A stretch of DNA of 64,000 nt from NCBI RefSeq assembly GCF_900104415.1, contig NZ_FMXR01000008.1, positions 62,001-126,000 of the forward strand. Direction: 5' to 3'. A program made the translations under genes and the position numbers. The notes beneath the pieces are model-generated. The model was not told the DNA's origin, searched no databases, and worked only from the letters and a program-made list of their open reading frames with translations. Below, one piece after another: positions 42,525 to 51,775 of the stretch. Position 1 is the stretch's first letter; each line of letters opens with the position of its first letter. The stretch comes from Eubacterium oxidoreducens. GTDB taxonomy: Bacteria > Bacillota > Clostridia > Lachnospirales > Lachnospiraceae.

Positions 42525-43844
42525 ATGAAAAAAGAGTTTATCAAGACGAGTTATGGCATCATATTGATTTTGGCCTTTGCACTTCTTTTGCTTTGTTTAT
42601 ATCTGTTCGGAAAACCGAAATCAGAAACGCTAAAGGAAGAGCAGAAGGTGACAGAACTAACATTGGTTTATGCATACCAAAATGCTATGTGGGACAGTGC
42701 GATCGAGCAGGCAGTTACAGATTTTGAAGAGAGTAATCCGGATGTTAAAATTGTTGCGGAAGTGAATTATGGAGACTCTGTTTATGAAAAAATATTAAAT
42801 AAGCTCATAGCAAGAAATGAACTTGGAGATATTGTACAGGTAAAGGCACCACAGTCTTATGTGAAAAATGGAATCTTTGGGGTCATACCGGAGGAGGTTA
42901 CCAAACTTATAAGTGAGGAAAATCTCTATAAGGTTGGGGAAGATACCTATGCGGTAGGTATTGTAAATACAACGTCCGGGATTATGTATAATAAGCAAAT
43001 ATTTGAAAAGTATAATCTTAGCGAACCGACAACTTATGAAGAATTTTTAGAATGCTGTGAAGTACTAAAGAGCCATCATATTACACCGATTGGGATTGGT
43101 GGTAGTGATTTATGGCATATGGAGTTTTGGATAAATTATTATATGAGAACCTGTATTCTTTCGCAAAATGAAAACTGGTTAAGTGATTGTAGTGAAGGAA
43201 GTGTTGCATGGACGGATTCAAATATTACCCATATGTTAAGTCAGCTTAAGACATTATTTGATAAAGGATATGTTAATAGTGATTGGCTTAGTACGACGGA
43301 TGGTTCCTTGCCGTATCTTCTGTCAGAAGGAGAAACCGCAATGGCTATGACAGGTCCGTGGGTGACGGCAGAGGTTACGGCTTTGGCAGACTCGACATCC
43401 TGGGGATGGTTTTATCTGCCGGATGAAGATGGACAGGTTTATATTGGAGAAAATCGGGATACATTTTTTGCAATTTCAAAAGATTGTCAGCTAGATGAGG
43501 AGAAGTTAGAGGCAGCAAGTAGATTTTTAACTTATTTTTATTCGACGGATAATTATGAGCAGGTTTTGGATGGAATTACATCATTTTCGACAACAGTAGA
43601 GAGCATAAGTTATGAACAAGATGAGTTTCAAACAGATGTGGTAGATTCTTTTTATGGAGAAGAAAAGCATATTACCGGCTATGTGGGCGATATGGATACT
43701 CCGGAAGGCTTTGAAAATGAAATGCTTTCCCTGATTCAAAAGATGTTGCAGGGTGAGAATAGCATTCAAAAAACACAAAAGCAGCTGCAACAATGTTGGG
43801 AAAAATATCAGAGTGCGGGGGAAGATGACGATGAAGAAAATTAA
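42525..43844 (+). CDS. Membrane-anchored extracellular solute-binding protein
   Basis: 439 residues of the carbohydrate ABC-type solute-binding family 1. The N terminus (about 10-30) is a hydrophobic anchor; a Cys lies in LLLLCLYLF but without a good lipobox, so a transmembrane anchor is more likely. The binding fold shows FEESNPDVKIVAEVNYGDSVYEKI, GIMYNKQIFEKYNLSEPTTYEEFL and AMAMTGPW. No permease or ATPase genes are adjacent; it overlaps a YesM-type kinase gene, followed by its regulator. I infer a sensing role: ligand-loaded protein signals to the kinase. Confidence 0.87.
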   Translation: MKKEFIKTSYGIILILAFALLLLCLYLFGKPKSETLKEEQKVTELTLVYAYQNAMWDSAIEQAVTDFEESNPDVKIVAEVNYGDSVYEKILNKLIARNELGDIVQVKAPQSYVKNGIFGVIPEEVTKLISEENLYKVGEDTYAVGIVNTTSGIMYNKQIFEKYNLSEPTTYEEFLECCEVLKSHHITPIGIGGSDLWHMEFWINYYMRTCILSQNENWLSDCSEGSVAWTDSNITHMLSQLKTLFDKGYVNSDWLSTTDGSLPYLLSEGETAMAMTGPWVTAEVTALADSTSWGWFYLPDEDGQVYIGENRDTFFAISKDCQLDEEKLEAASRFLTYFYSTDNYEQVLDGITSFSTTVESISYEQDEFQTDVVDSFYGEEKHITGYVGDMDTPEGFENEMLSLIQKMLQGENSIQKTQKQLQQCWEKYQSAGEDDDEEN

Positions 43845-45666
43845 AATACAGTCGACCTTCCAAAAACTGACATTGGCTTTTTTGCTGTGTGGTATGTTAC
43901 CGCTTTTGGTTTGCGTGTTTTTCTTCTTTGTTCGTGAATACAAAGTGGTTCGTGATGTTATGGTAAGTAATTACAGTCAGATTACCAATTATTTTACCAG
44001 AAATGTTGAAGACATTCTGGAATCTGTAGATTCTGTGATGGAAGTGATGTATGACTATGATGATGGCGAACAGACTTTAGCAGAGGTTCTTCAAGATGAA
44101 GATATGCAGCAAAGCGAAAAGGCTTTATATATGCAAAAGATGTTTCGAACTTTAATCGCACAAAGCGAATACATATCATCGGAAAGATTTGCAGATAATG
44201 CAGGGAATGTTTATTCGTATTATTTTGATCCGAATAAGACATTAAGAAAGGGAGCCGATTTTTATACCTCATATGCAGGGGACAAATACGATGAGGCGAT
44301 GGCGGATACATCTCTTACGATTTATGCGGCAACGCAAGAAAGTAAGTTTTGTATTAATTCGGATGATTTTGTCTTTGTCATAAGGCGAAATTTTATGAAT
44401 ATTTCCAATGTGAAGAGTATTCAGGAAAAACCACTTGGAACGATGTACATGGATATTAATGTCGAGAACATTGGAGAAGTTGTTGACAATATGCAATTGG
44501 ATCATGCACAAGTCTACCTCTATCTAAAAGAAGAACAACGATATTTGTATAGTGAAAACGATGAGGATTATATAGATGGAGCCGATCCTCTAGGTGATTA
44601 TGTGGATAATATGAAGGATTCTTCAGGATATTTTATTTCCAAAGACCATATGCTTGTGATCTATGAGAAGATTGAAGATACGGATATATATTCCGTTGTG
44701 GTTGCAGATGAAGAGATTGCTTATTCGAATATTGGTCATAGCAAGCTGATGTTGGTATTAATCCTTTGCTTTGTTGTGTTCACCTTGCTTATTTTGTACA
44801 TGAATTTTTCAAGATGGATATCATCTCCGGTTGTTGAGCTTAAACGTGTTATGGAGAAGGTACAGACGGGCGATCTGTCTGTTCGGGCCAAAAGTGAATC
44901 TAAGGATGAGATGGCTTATATTATTGATGGGTTTAACAAGATGGTGGAAGATCTTGATGCTTATATTAAAGAGGTCTATATGGCTAAAATCTGTAGACAG
45001 AATGCAGAATTAAATGCGTTAAAAATGCAGATTCAGCCACATTATCTGTACAATACGCTTGATGTGATTCGCATGACAGCATTAGATCAAGAGGATCGTA
45101 AGACGGCGAAATTATTAGAGTCTCTTGCAAAGCAGCTGCGCTATGTTCTTGGAGAACAAGCGGAAAGAGTACCAATTCTTGATGAAATAAATATGCTGAA
45201 AGAATATGCCGTTATTATGCAGGTTCGCTTTCGGGAATCTTTTGATTTTCATGTTAGTCTGAGTGATGAGGATGCTAGGCTTATGACTTTGAAAATGCTT
45301 TTTCAGCCGATTGTAGAAAATGCAATTAAGCATGGAATTCGGCCGAAGAACAAAAAGGGTCGCGTTGCAGTTGAAGTATCAAGACAAGAGTCATTTTTAA
45401 TGGTGACAGTTATGGATGATGGAGTGGGTATGAGTGAAGAACTGGTTACTCATATCATGGATAGTTTACAAAACCAGCCAATCGGATACCGTGATCAGGA
45501 TGGCATTTTGAGTATCGGAATGAAGAATGTGTATGACAGAATTCGGTTGAGCTGTGGAGAAGAATATGGGTTCGTAGTAGAAAGTATTGAAGGAATGGGG
45601 ACAATCGTAACCTTCCGCTTACCGATATGGGAGGAAGCAGATGAAGAAAGTAATCATGGCCGATGA
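43831..45666 (+). CDS. YesM-family sensor histidine kinase
   Basis: 611 residues. TM1 (about 14-40), an extracellular sensor domain (about 41-295), TM2 (about 296-318), a HAMP-like linker (MEKVQTGDLSVRAKSESKDEMAYIIDGFNKM), then the His_kinase region with the phosphate-accepting His in QIQPHYLYNTLD, and an HATPase domain (IVENAIKHGIR, VMDDGVGMSEE, IGMKNVYDRI). ATG 43831 lies 8 nt after GGGGAAG and within the end of the solute-binding gene; ATG 43825 is an alternative. Its partner regulator overlaps its end. Confidence 0.93.
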   Translation: MKKIKIQSTFQKLTLAFLLCGMLPLLVCVFFFFVREYKVVRDVMVSNYSQITNYFTRNVEDILESVDSVMEVMYDYDDGEQTLAEVLQDEDMQQSEKALYMQKMFRTLIAQSEYISSERFADNAGNVYSYYFDPNKTLRKGADFYTSYAGDKYDEAMADTSLTIYAATQESKFCINSDDFVFVIRRNFMNISNVKSIQEKPLGTMYMDINVENIGEVVDNMQLDHAQVYLYLKEEQRYLYSENDEDYIDGADPLGDYVDNMKDSSGYFISKDHMLVIYEKIEDTDIYSVVVADEEIAYSNIGHSKLMLVLILCFVVFTLLILYMNFSRWISSPVVELKRVMEKVQTGDLSVRAKSESKDEMAYIIDGFNKMVEDLDAYIKEVYMAKICRQNAELNALKMQIQPHYLYNTLDVIRMTALDQEDRKTAKLLESLAKQLRYVLGEQAERVPILDEINMLKEYAVIMQVRFRESFDFHVSLSDEDARLMTLKMLFQPIVENAIKHGIRPKNKKGRVAVEVSRQESFLMVTVMDDGVGMSEELVTHIMDSLQNQPIGYRDQDGILSIGMKNVYDRIRLSCGEEYGFVVESIEGMGTIVTFRLPIWEEADEESNHGR

Positions 45667-47224
45667 TGAGGCTGTTATATTAAATGGACTAAAAAAGATG
45701 ATTCCGTGGGAAAAGCTTGATCTTACATTGGTGGATGAGGCGGAAAACGGAAACGAATTACTAGACAAAATTATGGATAAACATCCGCAGATTGTAATTT
45801 CTGATATTAAGATGCCTGGCCTTACAGGATTAGAGGTTGTAAAAAAAGTAAAAGAGGCCGGAAACGGAGATGTTAAGTTCATATTTATCAGTGGTTTTCA
45901 GGAATTTTCCTATGCACAGGAGGCTCTTGCACAAGGAGCGGTCGATTATTTGCTAAAGCCGGTTGGAGAATCAGACCTGGAAGATTCTTTACAAAAGGCA
46001 ATTGCACTAGCAGAAGAACATTCCGTGAGCGAGTTATTTAAAGAAACAGAGGATGAAATTGAAGTTTTATTTCATAAGATTAACGAGGGAAATGAAGTTG
46101 ACAGCAAGGAACTGAAAAAAAGTTTTGAAGCATCACAGATTGACCTGACCAATAAAATCTTTGTAGGCATTAGCTTTGGAATATTGCCTCCGGATATTAA
46201 AAGGCTACGTATGCAGTCTTTGACAAAGTATCATTTGACACAGTTTTCTATTTTTAACAGATTAACAGAGTATTTTAAAGATAAACGATTGGGGTTTGCT
46301 GTTAAAAAGGATGAGGATGTGATTCATATGATAGCCGTCTTGCCAAGAGAAGAGACGGTGGGATTTTTTGAACGATATATACAGCCGATTCGCAGTGAGC
46401 TTGAAGCGGAATATGATGTGGATCTCCATATCGGAATTGGCATGCGTACGGAAAATATAACCCAGCTTAAGAATGTTTATAAGACGGCGAAGTTCGCATT
46501 TGCCAATTATTTCTTTGAAGAGCGTGCAGTGCTTGATTTTGAGCATATGCATAAGGATTACAAAGTTTCTTTTGAGGAGTATTCTAAGCAGTTAGAAGAA
46601 GTATTCCAATCAATCTTATTGAAAGATGGATGTGTTTTAGAACAGGTCGACAGTGCGCTTTTAATGATTCATGAAATTCATTATGGAAATCCGTATGCTG
46701 TTAAGACCAGGGTGATTAACATGGTTGATGAACTTAGTTTTAAAATGAAACAATATTCGTTATTGCCAAAAGATGGAGAACATGGGACTGAGGAGTTGCA
46801 AACGAAGATTGAAAATTCAATCAGTTTTTCGCAGCTTCACAAAGTTGTGATGAAGTTTTATGAACGTCTTGTAGCAGAAATTTATCAAAACGATCGTGTT
46901 TACGAGGCAAGTTCTATTGAGCAGGTCAAAAAGTACATTCGTGAGCATTATATGGAGGATCTTTCGGTGAAAAAGGTGGCACAGGTAGCCTGTGTGAGTC
47001 AGAATTATTTTAGTGCGATGTTTAAGAAGGAGACCGGAGAGAATTTCAAATCTTATTTGACAGGTATTCGTATGGCGGAGGCGATGAAACTTTTGCTTGA
47101 TACCGATATGAAAACTTATCAGATTGGTGAGGCCGTAGGGTATAATAATGTTAGGCGCTTTGTAGATGCTTTTCGTGCAAAATACAAGATGAGTCCAATG
47201 GATTATAAAAAGTCCTTAAGGTAA
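45641..47224 (+). CDS. YesN-type response regulator with AraC DNA-binding domain
   Basis: 527 residues. The receiver domain (1-125) has DDE near the N terminus, the phosphorylated Asp55 in VISDIKMPG and a Lys in DYLLKPVG. A middle region (about 150-410) of unknown fold follows, and the AraC helix-turn-helix pair (about 425-527) reads LSVKKVAQVACVSQNYFSAMFKKETGENFKSYL and YQIGEAVGYNNVRRFVDAFRAKYKMSPMDYK. It overlaps the kinase gene by 26 nt. Such regulators usually control carbohydrate uptake or degradation genes; none is adjacent here. Confidence 0.93.
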   Translation: MKKVIMADDEAVILNGLKKMIPWEKLDLTLVDEAENGNELLDKIMDKHPQIVISDIKMPGLTGLEVVKKVKEAGNGDVKFIFISGFQEFSYAQEALAQGAVDYLLKPVGESDLEDSLQKAIALAEEHSVSELFKETEDEIEVLFHKINEGNEVDSKELKKSFEASQIDLTNKIFVGISFGILPPDIKRLRMQSLTKYHLTQFSIFNRLTEYFKDKRLGFAVKKDEDVIHMIAVLPREETVGFFERYIQPIRSELEAEYDVDLHIGIGMRTENITQLKNVYKTAKFAFANYFFEERAVLDFEHMHKDYKVSFEEYSKQLEEVFQSILLKDGCVLEQVDSALLMIHEIHYGNPYAVKTRVINMVDELSFKMKQYSLLPKDGEHGTEELQTKIENSISFSQLHKVVMKFYERLVAEIYQNDRVYEASSIEQVKKYIREHYMEDLSVKKVAQVACVSQNYFSAMFKKETGENFKSYLTGIRMAEAMKLLLDTDMKTYQIGEAVGYNNVRRFVDAFRAKYKMSPMDYKKSLR

Positions 47225-47275
47225 TTATTGTAAATACGCAATTACCCTGGTTTTGTGGCGGTTTGGAGGATTCTA

Positions 47276-48151
47276 TTGTATAATTACGATATGGATGAAA
47301 TCAATTACTATCTTCCGGAATTCTATGGAAATTTTAAATATATTACTTATCTGCATGATTGGATGAAAAAAGAGCCACAATACTTTTATTCGAATATTCG
47401 AATCAGAGCAGCTTATGGATGTTTTCCGGGAAATATATGGAATGGTGGACGTGTTGTTATAGGAGCGGCATCGCGTGATGATATTGTATATGCGGTAGAA
47501 GAATATAATAAAAGGGGAATTGCAATTCGCTATACGTATACAAATCCGATTCTTGAGCAGTGGCATGTTTTAGATACGTATTGTAATCTTTGCATGAGAT
47601 TGGCACATAACGGGAAAAATGATGTGCTCGTGAATTCGTCTGTGCTCGAAGAATTTTTAAGGGAAAATTATCCAGATTATCATTATATCTCATCGACGAC
47701 AAAGTGTATCGGTAAGATGGATTCCTTTTTAAAGGAATTACAAAAGGATTATGATTTAGTGGTATTAGACTCGGCACTTAATCATACCGATGAATTATTT
47801 GCAATAGATCATAAGGATAAAATTGAATTAATCGTTAATCATTATTGCGCGGATGATTGTAAAAGGAGACAGGAGCATTATCGGGCAGTTGGAGAGGCAC
47901 AGCTGGAATATGCATCAGCTGATTTTGCACCATGTATGAATATTAACCGCAGTTTTGAAGAGATAAAAAAGAATGCATCATTTATTCGTGTTGAAGAAGT
48001 TATGGGGAAATATTATGATGCAGGTTTTCGTCATTTTAAGCTGGACGGAAGAGGTTTTCGCAAGAAAAAGGTTTTACAAAGTTTTGCCTATTATTTTGCA
48101 AAGCCTGAATTTGAGGAACTGGTGTTAGAACGTTTAAGTGAGATTAAATAG
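47276..48151 (+). CDS. Uncharacterised protein, possibly TIM-barrel (U32-like)
   Basis: About 291 residues. TTG at 47276 is favoured because GGAGG ends 6 nt upstream; the first ATG (47291) is 21 nt away. Alternating strand/helix segments (IRAAYGCFPGNIWNGGRVVIG, GIAIRYTYTNPIL, DVLVNSSVLEEFLRENYP, YDLVVLDSALNH, IELIVNHYCADDC, GFRHFKLDGRGF) suggest a barrel that ends like the peptidase U32 group, with Cys in NHYCADDCKRR. I cannot name the family with confidence. Confidence 0.55.
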   Translation: MYNYDMDEINYYLPEFYGNFKYITYLHDWMKKEPQYFYSNIRIRAAYGCFPGNIWNGGRVVIGAASRDDIVYAVEEYNKRGIAIRYTYTNPILEQWHVLDTYCNLCMRLAHNGKNDVLVNSSVLEEFLRENYPDYHYISSTTKCIGKMDSFLKELQKDYDLVVLDSALNHTDELFAIDHKDKIELIVNHYCADDCKRRQEHYRAVGEAQLEYASADFAPCMNINRSFEEIKKNASFIRVEEVMGKYYDAGFRHFKLDGRGFRKKKVLQSFAYYFAKPEFEELVLERLSEIK

Positions 48152-48154
48152 TTT

Positions 48155-48613
48155 ATGAATCAGATTAGATATTTGGCTTGTCGTACATTGGGAGTCCGTA
48201 CGGATGCGAGCGAGGAAGAAATCAAAAAAGCATATAAAACTCTTGTAAAGATATATCATCCGGATGCCGGAGAGACTGGAGATGCAGAACATTATGATGC
48301 CATCGTAAAGGCCTATGATTTTTTGTGCTCTCATCCTGCGGTAAAGGAGAAGCCTATGGGAAAAATCCTTGGCAAAGATACCGGTTATTACAAGGATAGT
48401 TCATATGCTACTTTTGATAAGAGATATCAAAAACAAAGGCAAAGACGCAAGGAAGAATTTGCACGCAGGACGAAAGAGGTTCACAATCGAAATGAACGTG
48501 AAAAGCAACAAAAGCAGCAATATAAAGATGCTATGGAAGCAATTCGGGCAATTCGTGCGGCTCAATTAATTCAATCTTTGCTTGACAAAGCAAAAGAAGA
48601 ACAAGATAAATAA
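48155..48613 (+). CDS. J-domain protein
   Basis: 152 residues. The N-terminal J domain (about 4-62) contains the HPD tripeptide in LVKIYHPDAGETGDAEHYDAIVKAYDFL. The rest is basic and coiled-coil-like, rich in Arg, Gln and Lys. There is no Gly/Phe or zinc-finger region, so it is a short specialised DnaJ-like co-chaperone for a DnaK partner. It starts 3 nt after the preceding gene, suggesting an operon. Confidence 0.85.
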   Translation: MNQIRYLACRTLGVRTDASEEEIKKAYKTLVKIYHPDAGETGDAEHYDAIVKAYDFLCSHPAVKEKPMGKILGKDTGYYKDSSYATFDKRYQKQRQRRKEEFARRTKEVHNRNEREKQQKQQYKDAMEAIRAIRAAQLIQSLLDKAKEEQDK

Positions 48614-48709
48614 ATGAGAGCAATGAGGATGCTCCCGAAATATGGTACTTTGTTCTTCTTATAATGTATTTGTAGACAGACAACAGCAAGGATGATCGGA
48701 GGGCATGAT

Positions 48710-49036
48710 ATGGGATTTTTTGATGATGAAGTAGAAAATGGTTTGGATGAATTGTTTGATTATAATCAGGATGATTTGATTGACCCTGGAGAACGAGCTG
48801 AACAGATGGAGTTTATCTTTCAGGATGATGAAAAAACGTTTGCAGTTGATCAAGAGGATAGTTTTCGCATTTATGATGATTTTGATGATTGTGATGAGGA
48901 GAATGAGGAGGAAATTTTTTTAACAATCGGCCTGACAAGAGCGCAATGGGCCATGATGGATTATGATGAAAGACGAGAGGTGCTTGAAGATAACGGAATT
49001 GATCCGGATAATTTTGAGTTTTTGGATGAATTTTAA
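48710..49036 (+). CDS. Acidic small protein of unknown function (108 aa)
   Basis: 108 residues, strongly acidic with long Asp/Glu stretches. ATG 48710 follows GGAGGG at 6-nt spacing. The C-terminal part (FLTIGLTRAQWAMMDYDERREVLEDNGIDPDNFEFLDEF) looks like a small helical domain that I do not recognise. TATAAT at about 48660 may be its -10 element. Confidence 0.65.
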   Translation: MGFFDDEVENGLDELFDYNQDDLIDPGERAEQMEFIFQDDEKTFAVDQEDSFRIYDDFDDCDEENEEEIFLTIGLTRAQWAMMDYDERREVLEDNGIDPDNFEFLDEF

Positions 49037-49051
49037 TTCATATTTTTAAAT

Positions 49052-49073
49052 AGACTCGCGAGCGAGTCTTGAC
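49052..49073. repeat. REP-like palindrome between convergent genes
   Basis: AGACTCGC GA GCGAGTCT (8-bp arms) followed by TGAC, almost identical to the copy at 51717-51739. A second hairpin, CCCACTACC/GGTGGTGGG, follows at 49076-49098 and probably ends the converging transcripts. Confidence 0.75.
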
Positions 49074-49141
49074 AGCCCACTACCTTTAGGTGGTGGGTAA
49101 TTTATTGGCAATACTAACATTAATTTTTAAATCAATCTTTT

Positions 49142-49927
49142 TTAGGAAAGAGCGACATCTAAAGTCATCATGACAGAAAAGCCAATTGCAAACAGTAAAA
49201 CGCCGACATTCGAATGGTGCTTTCTGCCGGCTGTTTCCGGAATTAGTTCTTCTACAACAACGTAGAGCATAGCACCTGCTGCAAAACAAAGAAGATACGG
49301 AAGAGCAGGAACTAAAATGCTTGAAATTGCAATTGTAGCAAGTGCCGCAACAGGTTCTACAATGCCGGATAAAATACCTAGAATAAAGGATTTTTTCTTT
49401 GCGATTCCTTCTGAACAAAGAGGCATACTGATGATGGCACCTTCCGGAAAGTTTTGAATGGCGATTCCTAAGGATAAGGAAAGTGCGGCAGCTATAGTGA
49501 TTCCGGGTTGGTGATGGAGCCAACCGGCATAGACAACACCTACAGCAATACCTTCCGGGATATTATGAATCGTTACCGCTAGAACAAGCATAGAACTTCG
49601 ACTTAAGTGGGAGGATAAGCCTTCTGCTTTTTTACTGCCTAAATGCAGATGAGGAGTCATGGTATCAAGTAAAAGTAAGAATAAGATACCAAGCCAAAAA
49701 CCTATTACAGCAGGCAAAAAAGCCATGCGTCCCAGGTAAGAACACTGTTCGATGGCTGGAAGAATCAGACTCCAGATGGATGCGGCTACCATAACGCCGG
49801 CAGCAAATCCAATCAGTCCTTTTTGTACATTTTCTTTAAGGTTTTGTTTCATGGCAAAGACACATACCGCTCCTAGTGAGGTCCCGGCAAACGGTATGAG
49901 AATGCCTTCAAGTACTTGTATATTCAA
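49142..49927 (-). CDS. ZIP-family metal transporter
   Basis: 261 residues with about eight membrane helices. The metal-site helices read HNIPEGIAVG and QNFPEGAIIS, the signature of bacterial ZIP (ZupT-like) zinc/iron/manganese importers, and a His-rich loop (THLHL-type: TPHLHLGSKK) lies between TM3 and TM4. On the minus strand AGGAGAATCTG precedes the start. Divergent from the FchA-FolD pair. Confidence 0.92.
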   Translation of the reverse strand: MNIQVLEGILIPFAGTSLGAVCVFAMKQNLKENVQKGLIGFAAGVMVAASIWSLILPAIEQCSYLGRMAFLPAVIGFWLGILFLLLLDTMTPHLHLGSKKAEGLSSHLSRSSMLVLAVTIHNIPEGIAVGVVYAGWLHHQPGITIAAALSLSLGIAIQNFPEGAIISMPLCSEGIAKKKSFILGILSGIVEPVAALATIAISSILVPALPYLLCFAAGAMLYVVVEELIPETAGRKHHSNVGVLLFAIGFSVMMTLDVALS

Positions 49928-50095
49928 CAGATTCTCCTAAAATGTCAGATTGATATAAGTATATCACAAAAGGGTAGTTACAACAAACTGCAATTAGAAA
50001 GAACAATGTTATATAGAATAATTGTTTTCTAGGCGAAAGCCCTAAGTGTATGATAGAATAGGAACAGTATTAATATGTTAGGAGAGAATGTGAAT

Positions 50096-50713
50096 ATGGA
50101 ATACAAGAAATATTCTCTAACGGGCTTTGCAGAGGATGCAGCATCTTCTAAGCCGACTCCGGGAGGTGGAGGCGTAAGTGCTTATGTTGGAGCACTTGGT
50201 ATATCTCTTGGCAATATGGTTGGAGAATTGACGGTTGGAAAGAAGAAATACAAAGAGGTAGAACAAGATATTCTTGAGCTTATGCAGAAAGCAAAACATA
50301 TGCAAAATGAGCTCTTAGAATTGATTGATGCAGATGCACAATGTTTTCATCCATTGGCGAAAGCTTACAGCATACCAAAAGATGATCCATCCAGGCAGGT
50401 GATTATGGAGGAAGCATTGCAGACAGCATGCACGGCACCGATGGATATTATGAGAGCATGTGCCACTTGCATTGAACTGATAGATGGATTTGCACAGATG
50501 GGATCCAAGCTTGCGCTTTCTGATGCGGGATGCGCTGCTATTATTGCAAAAGCAGCAATGCAAGCGGCAGTATTAAATGTCTATATTAATGCAAAGTCTA
50601 TGAAGGATAGAAAATATGCAACAGCTCTTGTGCGAGAGGCAGATCAGCTGCTTTTGGAGTATTGTGATAAGGCAGATATTATTTATCAAAAAGTATTAGA
50701 GGAAATTAAATAA
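50096..50713 (+). CDS. fchA: Methenyltetrahydrofolate cyclohydrolase
   Basis: 205 residues of the FTCD_C/cyclodeaminase family, all helical. It should hydrolyse 5,10-methenyl-THF to 10-formyl-THF. Family marks are FAEDAASSKPTPGGGGVSAYVGALG, VGELTVGKKKY and the helical C-terminal half with ALSDAGCAAIIAKAAMQAA. ATG 50096 is about 10 nt after GGAGAG; GTG at 50090 is an alternative. It overlaps neither neighbour and is followed after 1 nt by folD, which has lost cyclohydrolase residues, so FchA likely provides that step. Confidence 0.92.
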   Translation: MEYKKYSLTGFAEDAASSKPTPGGGGVSAYVGALGISLGNMVGELTVGKKKYKEVEQDILELMQKAKHMQNELLELIDADAQCFHPLAKAYSIPKDDPSRQVIMEEALQTACTAPMDIMRACATCIELIDGFAQMGSKLALSDAGCAAIIAKAAMQAAVLNVYINAKSMKDRKYATALVREADQLLLEYCDKADIIYQKVLEEIK

Positions 50714-50714
50714 G

Positions 50715-51566
50715 ATGGCAATATTATTAAAAGGTGCACCGGTTGTGCAGGCATTAAATAAAAAGATGGAAAGACAGGTTGTAAAACTTGCAGAACAGGG
50801 AGTTATTCCGACACTTGCAATTTTGAGAGTTGGGGAAAGGCAAGATGACCTGGCATATGAAAGAGGAGCGGTAAAACGATGTGAGAGTGTTGGTGTGGCG
50901 GTTAAAAAAGTGATTTTGCCCCATGATGTACCGGCGGATGAGTTTTATCAGACTTTAGAAGCATTAAATATGGACGAAGGGGTTCATGGAATCTTGATGT
51001 TTCGACCGCTTCCGGAACAGATTGATAATGAAAAAGCCAGACAGATGCTTAGACCTTCAAAAGATGTGGACGGATGTACAGACGGCTCATTATCCGGAGT
51101 ATTTACGAATTCACAGATTGGATTTGCCCCATGTACAGCGCAGGCAGCTTTAGAAATTCTGGATTATTATGGAGTTTTGTTGGAGGGAAAGAAAGTTGCG
51201 GTATTAGGAAGATCATTAGTCGTAGGACGTCCGGTTTCCATGATGCTTCTTCATAAGAATGCAACAGTGGCAATTGCACATTCTAAGAGTATAGATGTGC
51301 CGGAGACAACGAAAAATGCGGATATTGTTATTGTGGGAATCGGACGTATGGAAAGCATTGGACAGGAGTATTTTGCAAAAGGTCAGATTGTAATTGATGT
51401 GGGAATTGGCTGGAACGAAAAGAAAGAAAAATTGTGCGGCGATGTAATGTTTGATGAAGTCAATCCGATTGTATCTGCAATTACACCGGTACCCGGAGGA
51501 GTGGGAGCAGTGACAACTGCGGTTTTGGTTTCTCATGTTGTAGAGGCTGCATGTAAAAAACTCTAA
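50715..51566 (+). CDS. folD: Methylenetetrahydrofolate dehydrogenase (FolD), probably lacking cyclohydrolase activity
   Basis: 283 residues. The Rossmann part has KKVAVLGRSLVVGRPVSMMLLHKNATV, and ITPVPGGVGAVTTAVLVSH is near the C terminus. In the active site Tyr48 is kept, but the position of the catalytic Lys (Tyr+4; Lys56 in the human enzyme) is Ala52, and the GILVQLPLP motif reads GILMFRPLP, so the Gln equivalent to human Gln100 is Phe96. Asp119 (human Asp125) remains. The alignment around Tyr48 needs no gap. Known mutants of the Lys and Gln lose cyclohydrolase activity, so I expect a dehydrogenase only, with FchA encoded 1 nt upstream doing the hydrolysis. Confidence 0.93.
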   Translation: MAILLKGAPVVQALNKKMERQVVKLAEQGVIPTLAILRVGERQDDLAYERGAVKRCESVGVAVKKVILPHDVPADEFYQTLEALNMDEGVHGILMFRPLPEQIDNEKARQMLRPSKDVDGCTDGSLSGVFTNSQIGFAPCTAQAALEILDYYGVLLEGKKVAVLGRSLVVGRPVSMMLLHKNATVAIAHSKSIDVPETTKNADIVIVGIGRMESIGQEYFAKGQIVIDVGIGWNEKKEKLCGDVMFDEVNPIVSAITPVPGGVGAVTTAVLVSHVVEAACKKL

Positions 51567-51610
51567 TCTTTCATATAGAATTCACATTCTGCTGTTACGA
51601 TATGCATATG

Positions 51611-51739
51611 TTAACTCAGTCGGGGTACAAGCTCCGACTGAGTTAAACGCTCCGCGAGGATGCGCACGGATTCGGACAGGAATTTGTCTGCTGAAGCAGA
51701 CTCGAATCCGGCGCGCAAGACTCGCGAGCGAGTCTTGAC
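51611..51739. repeat. Composite REP-like repeat upstream of the flagellin-like gene
   Basis: Three palindromes in a row: TTAACTCAGTCGG (51611-51623) with CCGACTGAGTTAA (51634-51646), 13 bp perfect; a GGATTCG ... CGAATCC stem enclosing GTCTGC TGAA GCAGAC (about 51668-51710); and AAGACTCGC GA GCGAGTCTT (51717-51736). The third is shared with 49052 and, in part, 20850. The 13-mer recurs once at 52527-52539. The region is more G+C-rich than its surroundings and holds no gene. Confidence 0.8.
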
Positions 51740-51775
51740 ATAGATAGTCATATTTAGCGAAAGGATGTTTATTAT

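Noticed and set aside
51611-51739. CRISPR array
   Set aside because: The repeated units are palindromes of different sequence without regular spacers, and there are no cas genes.
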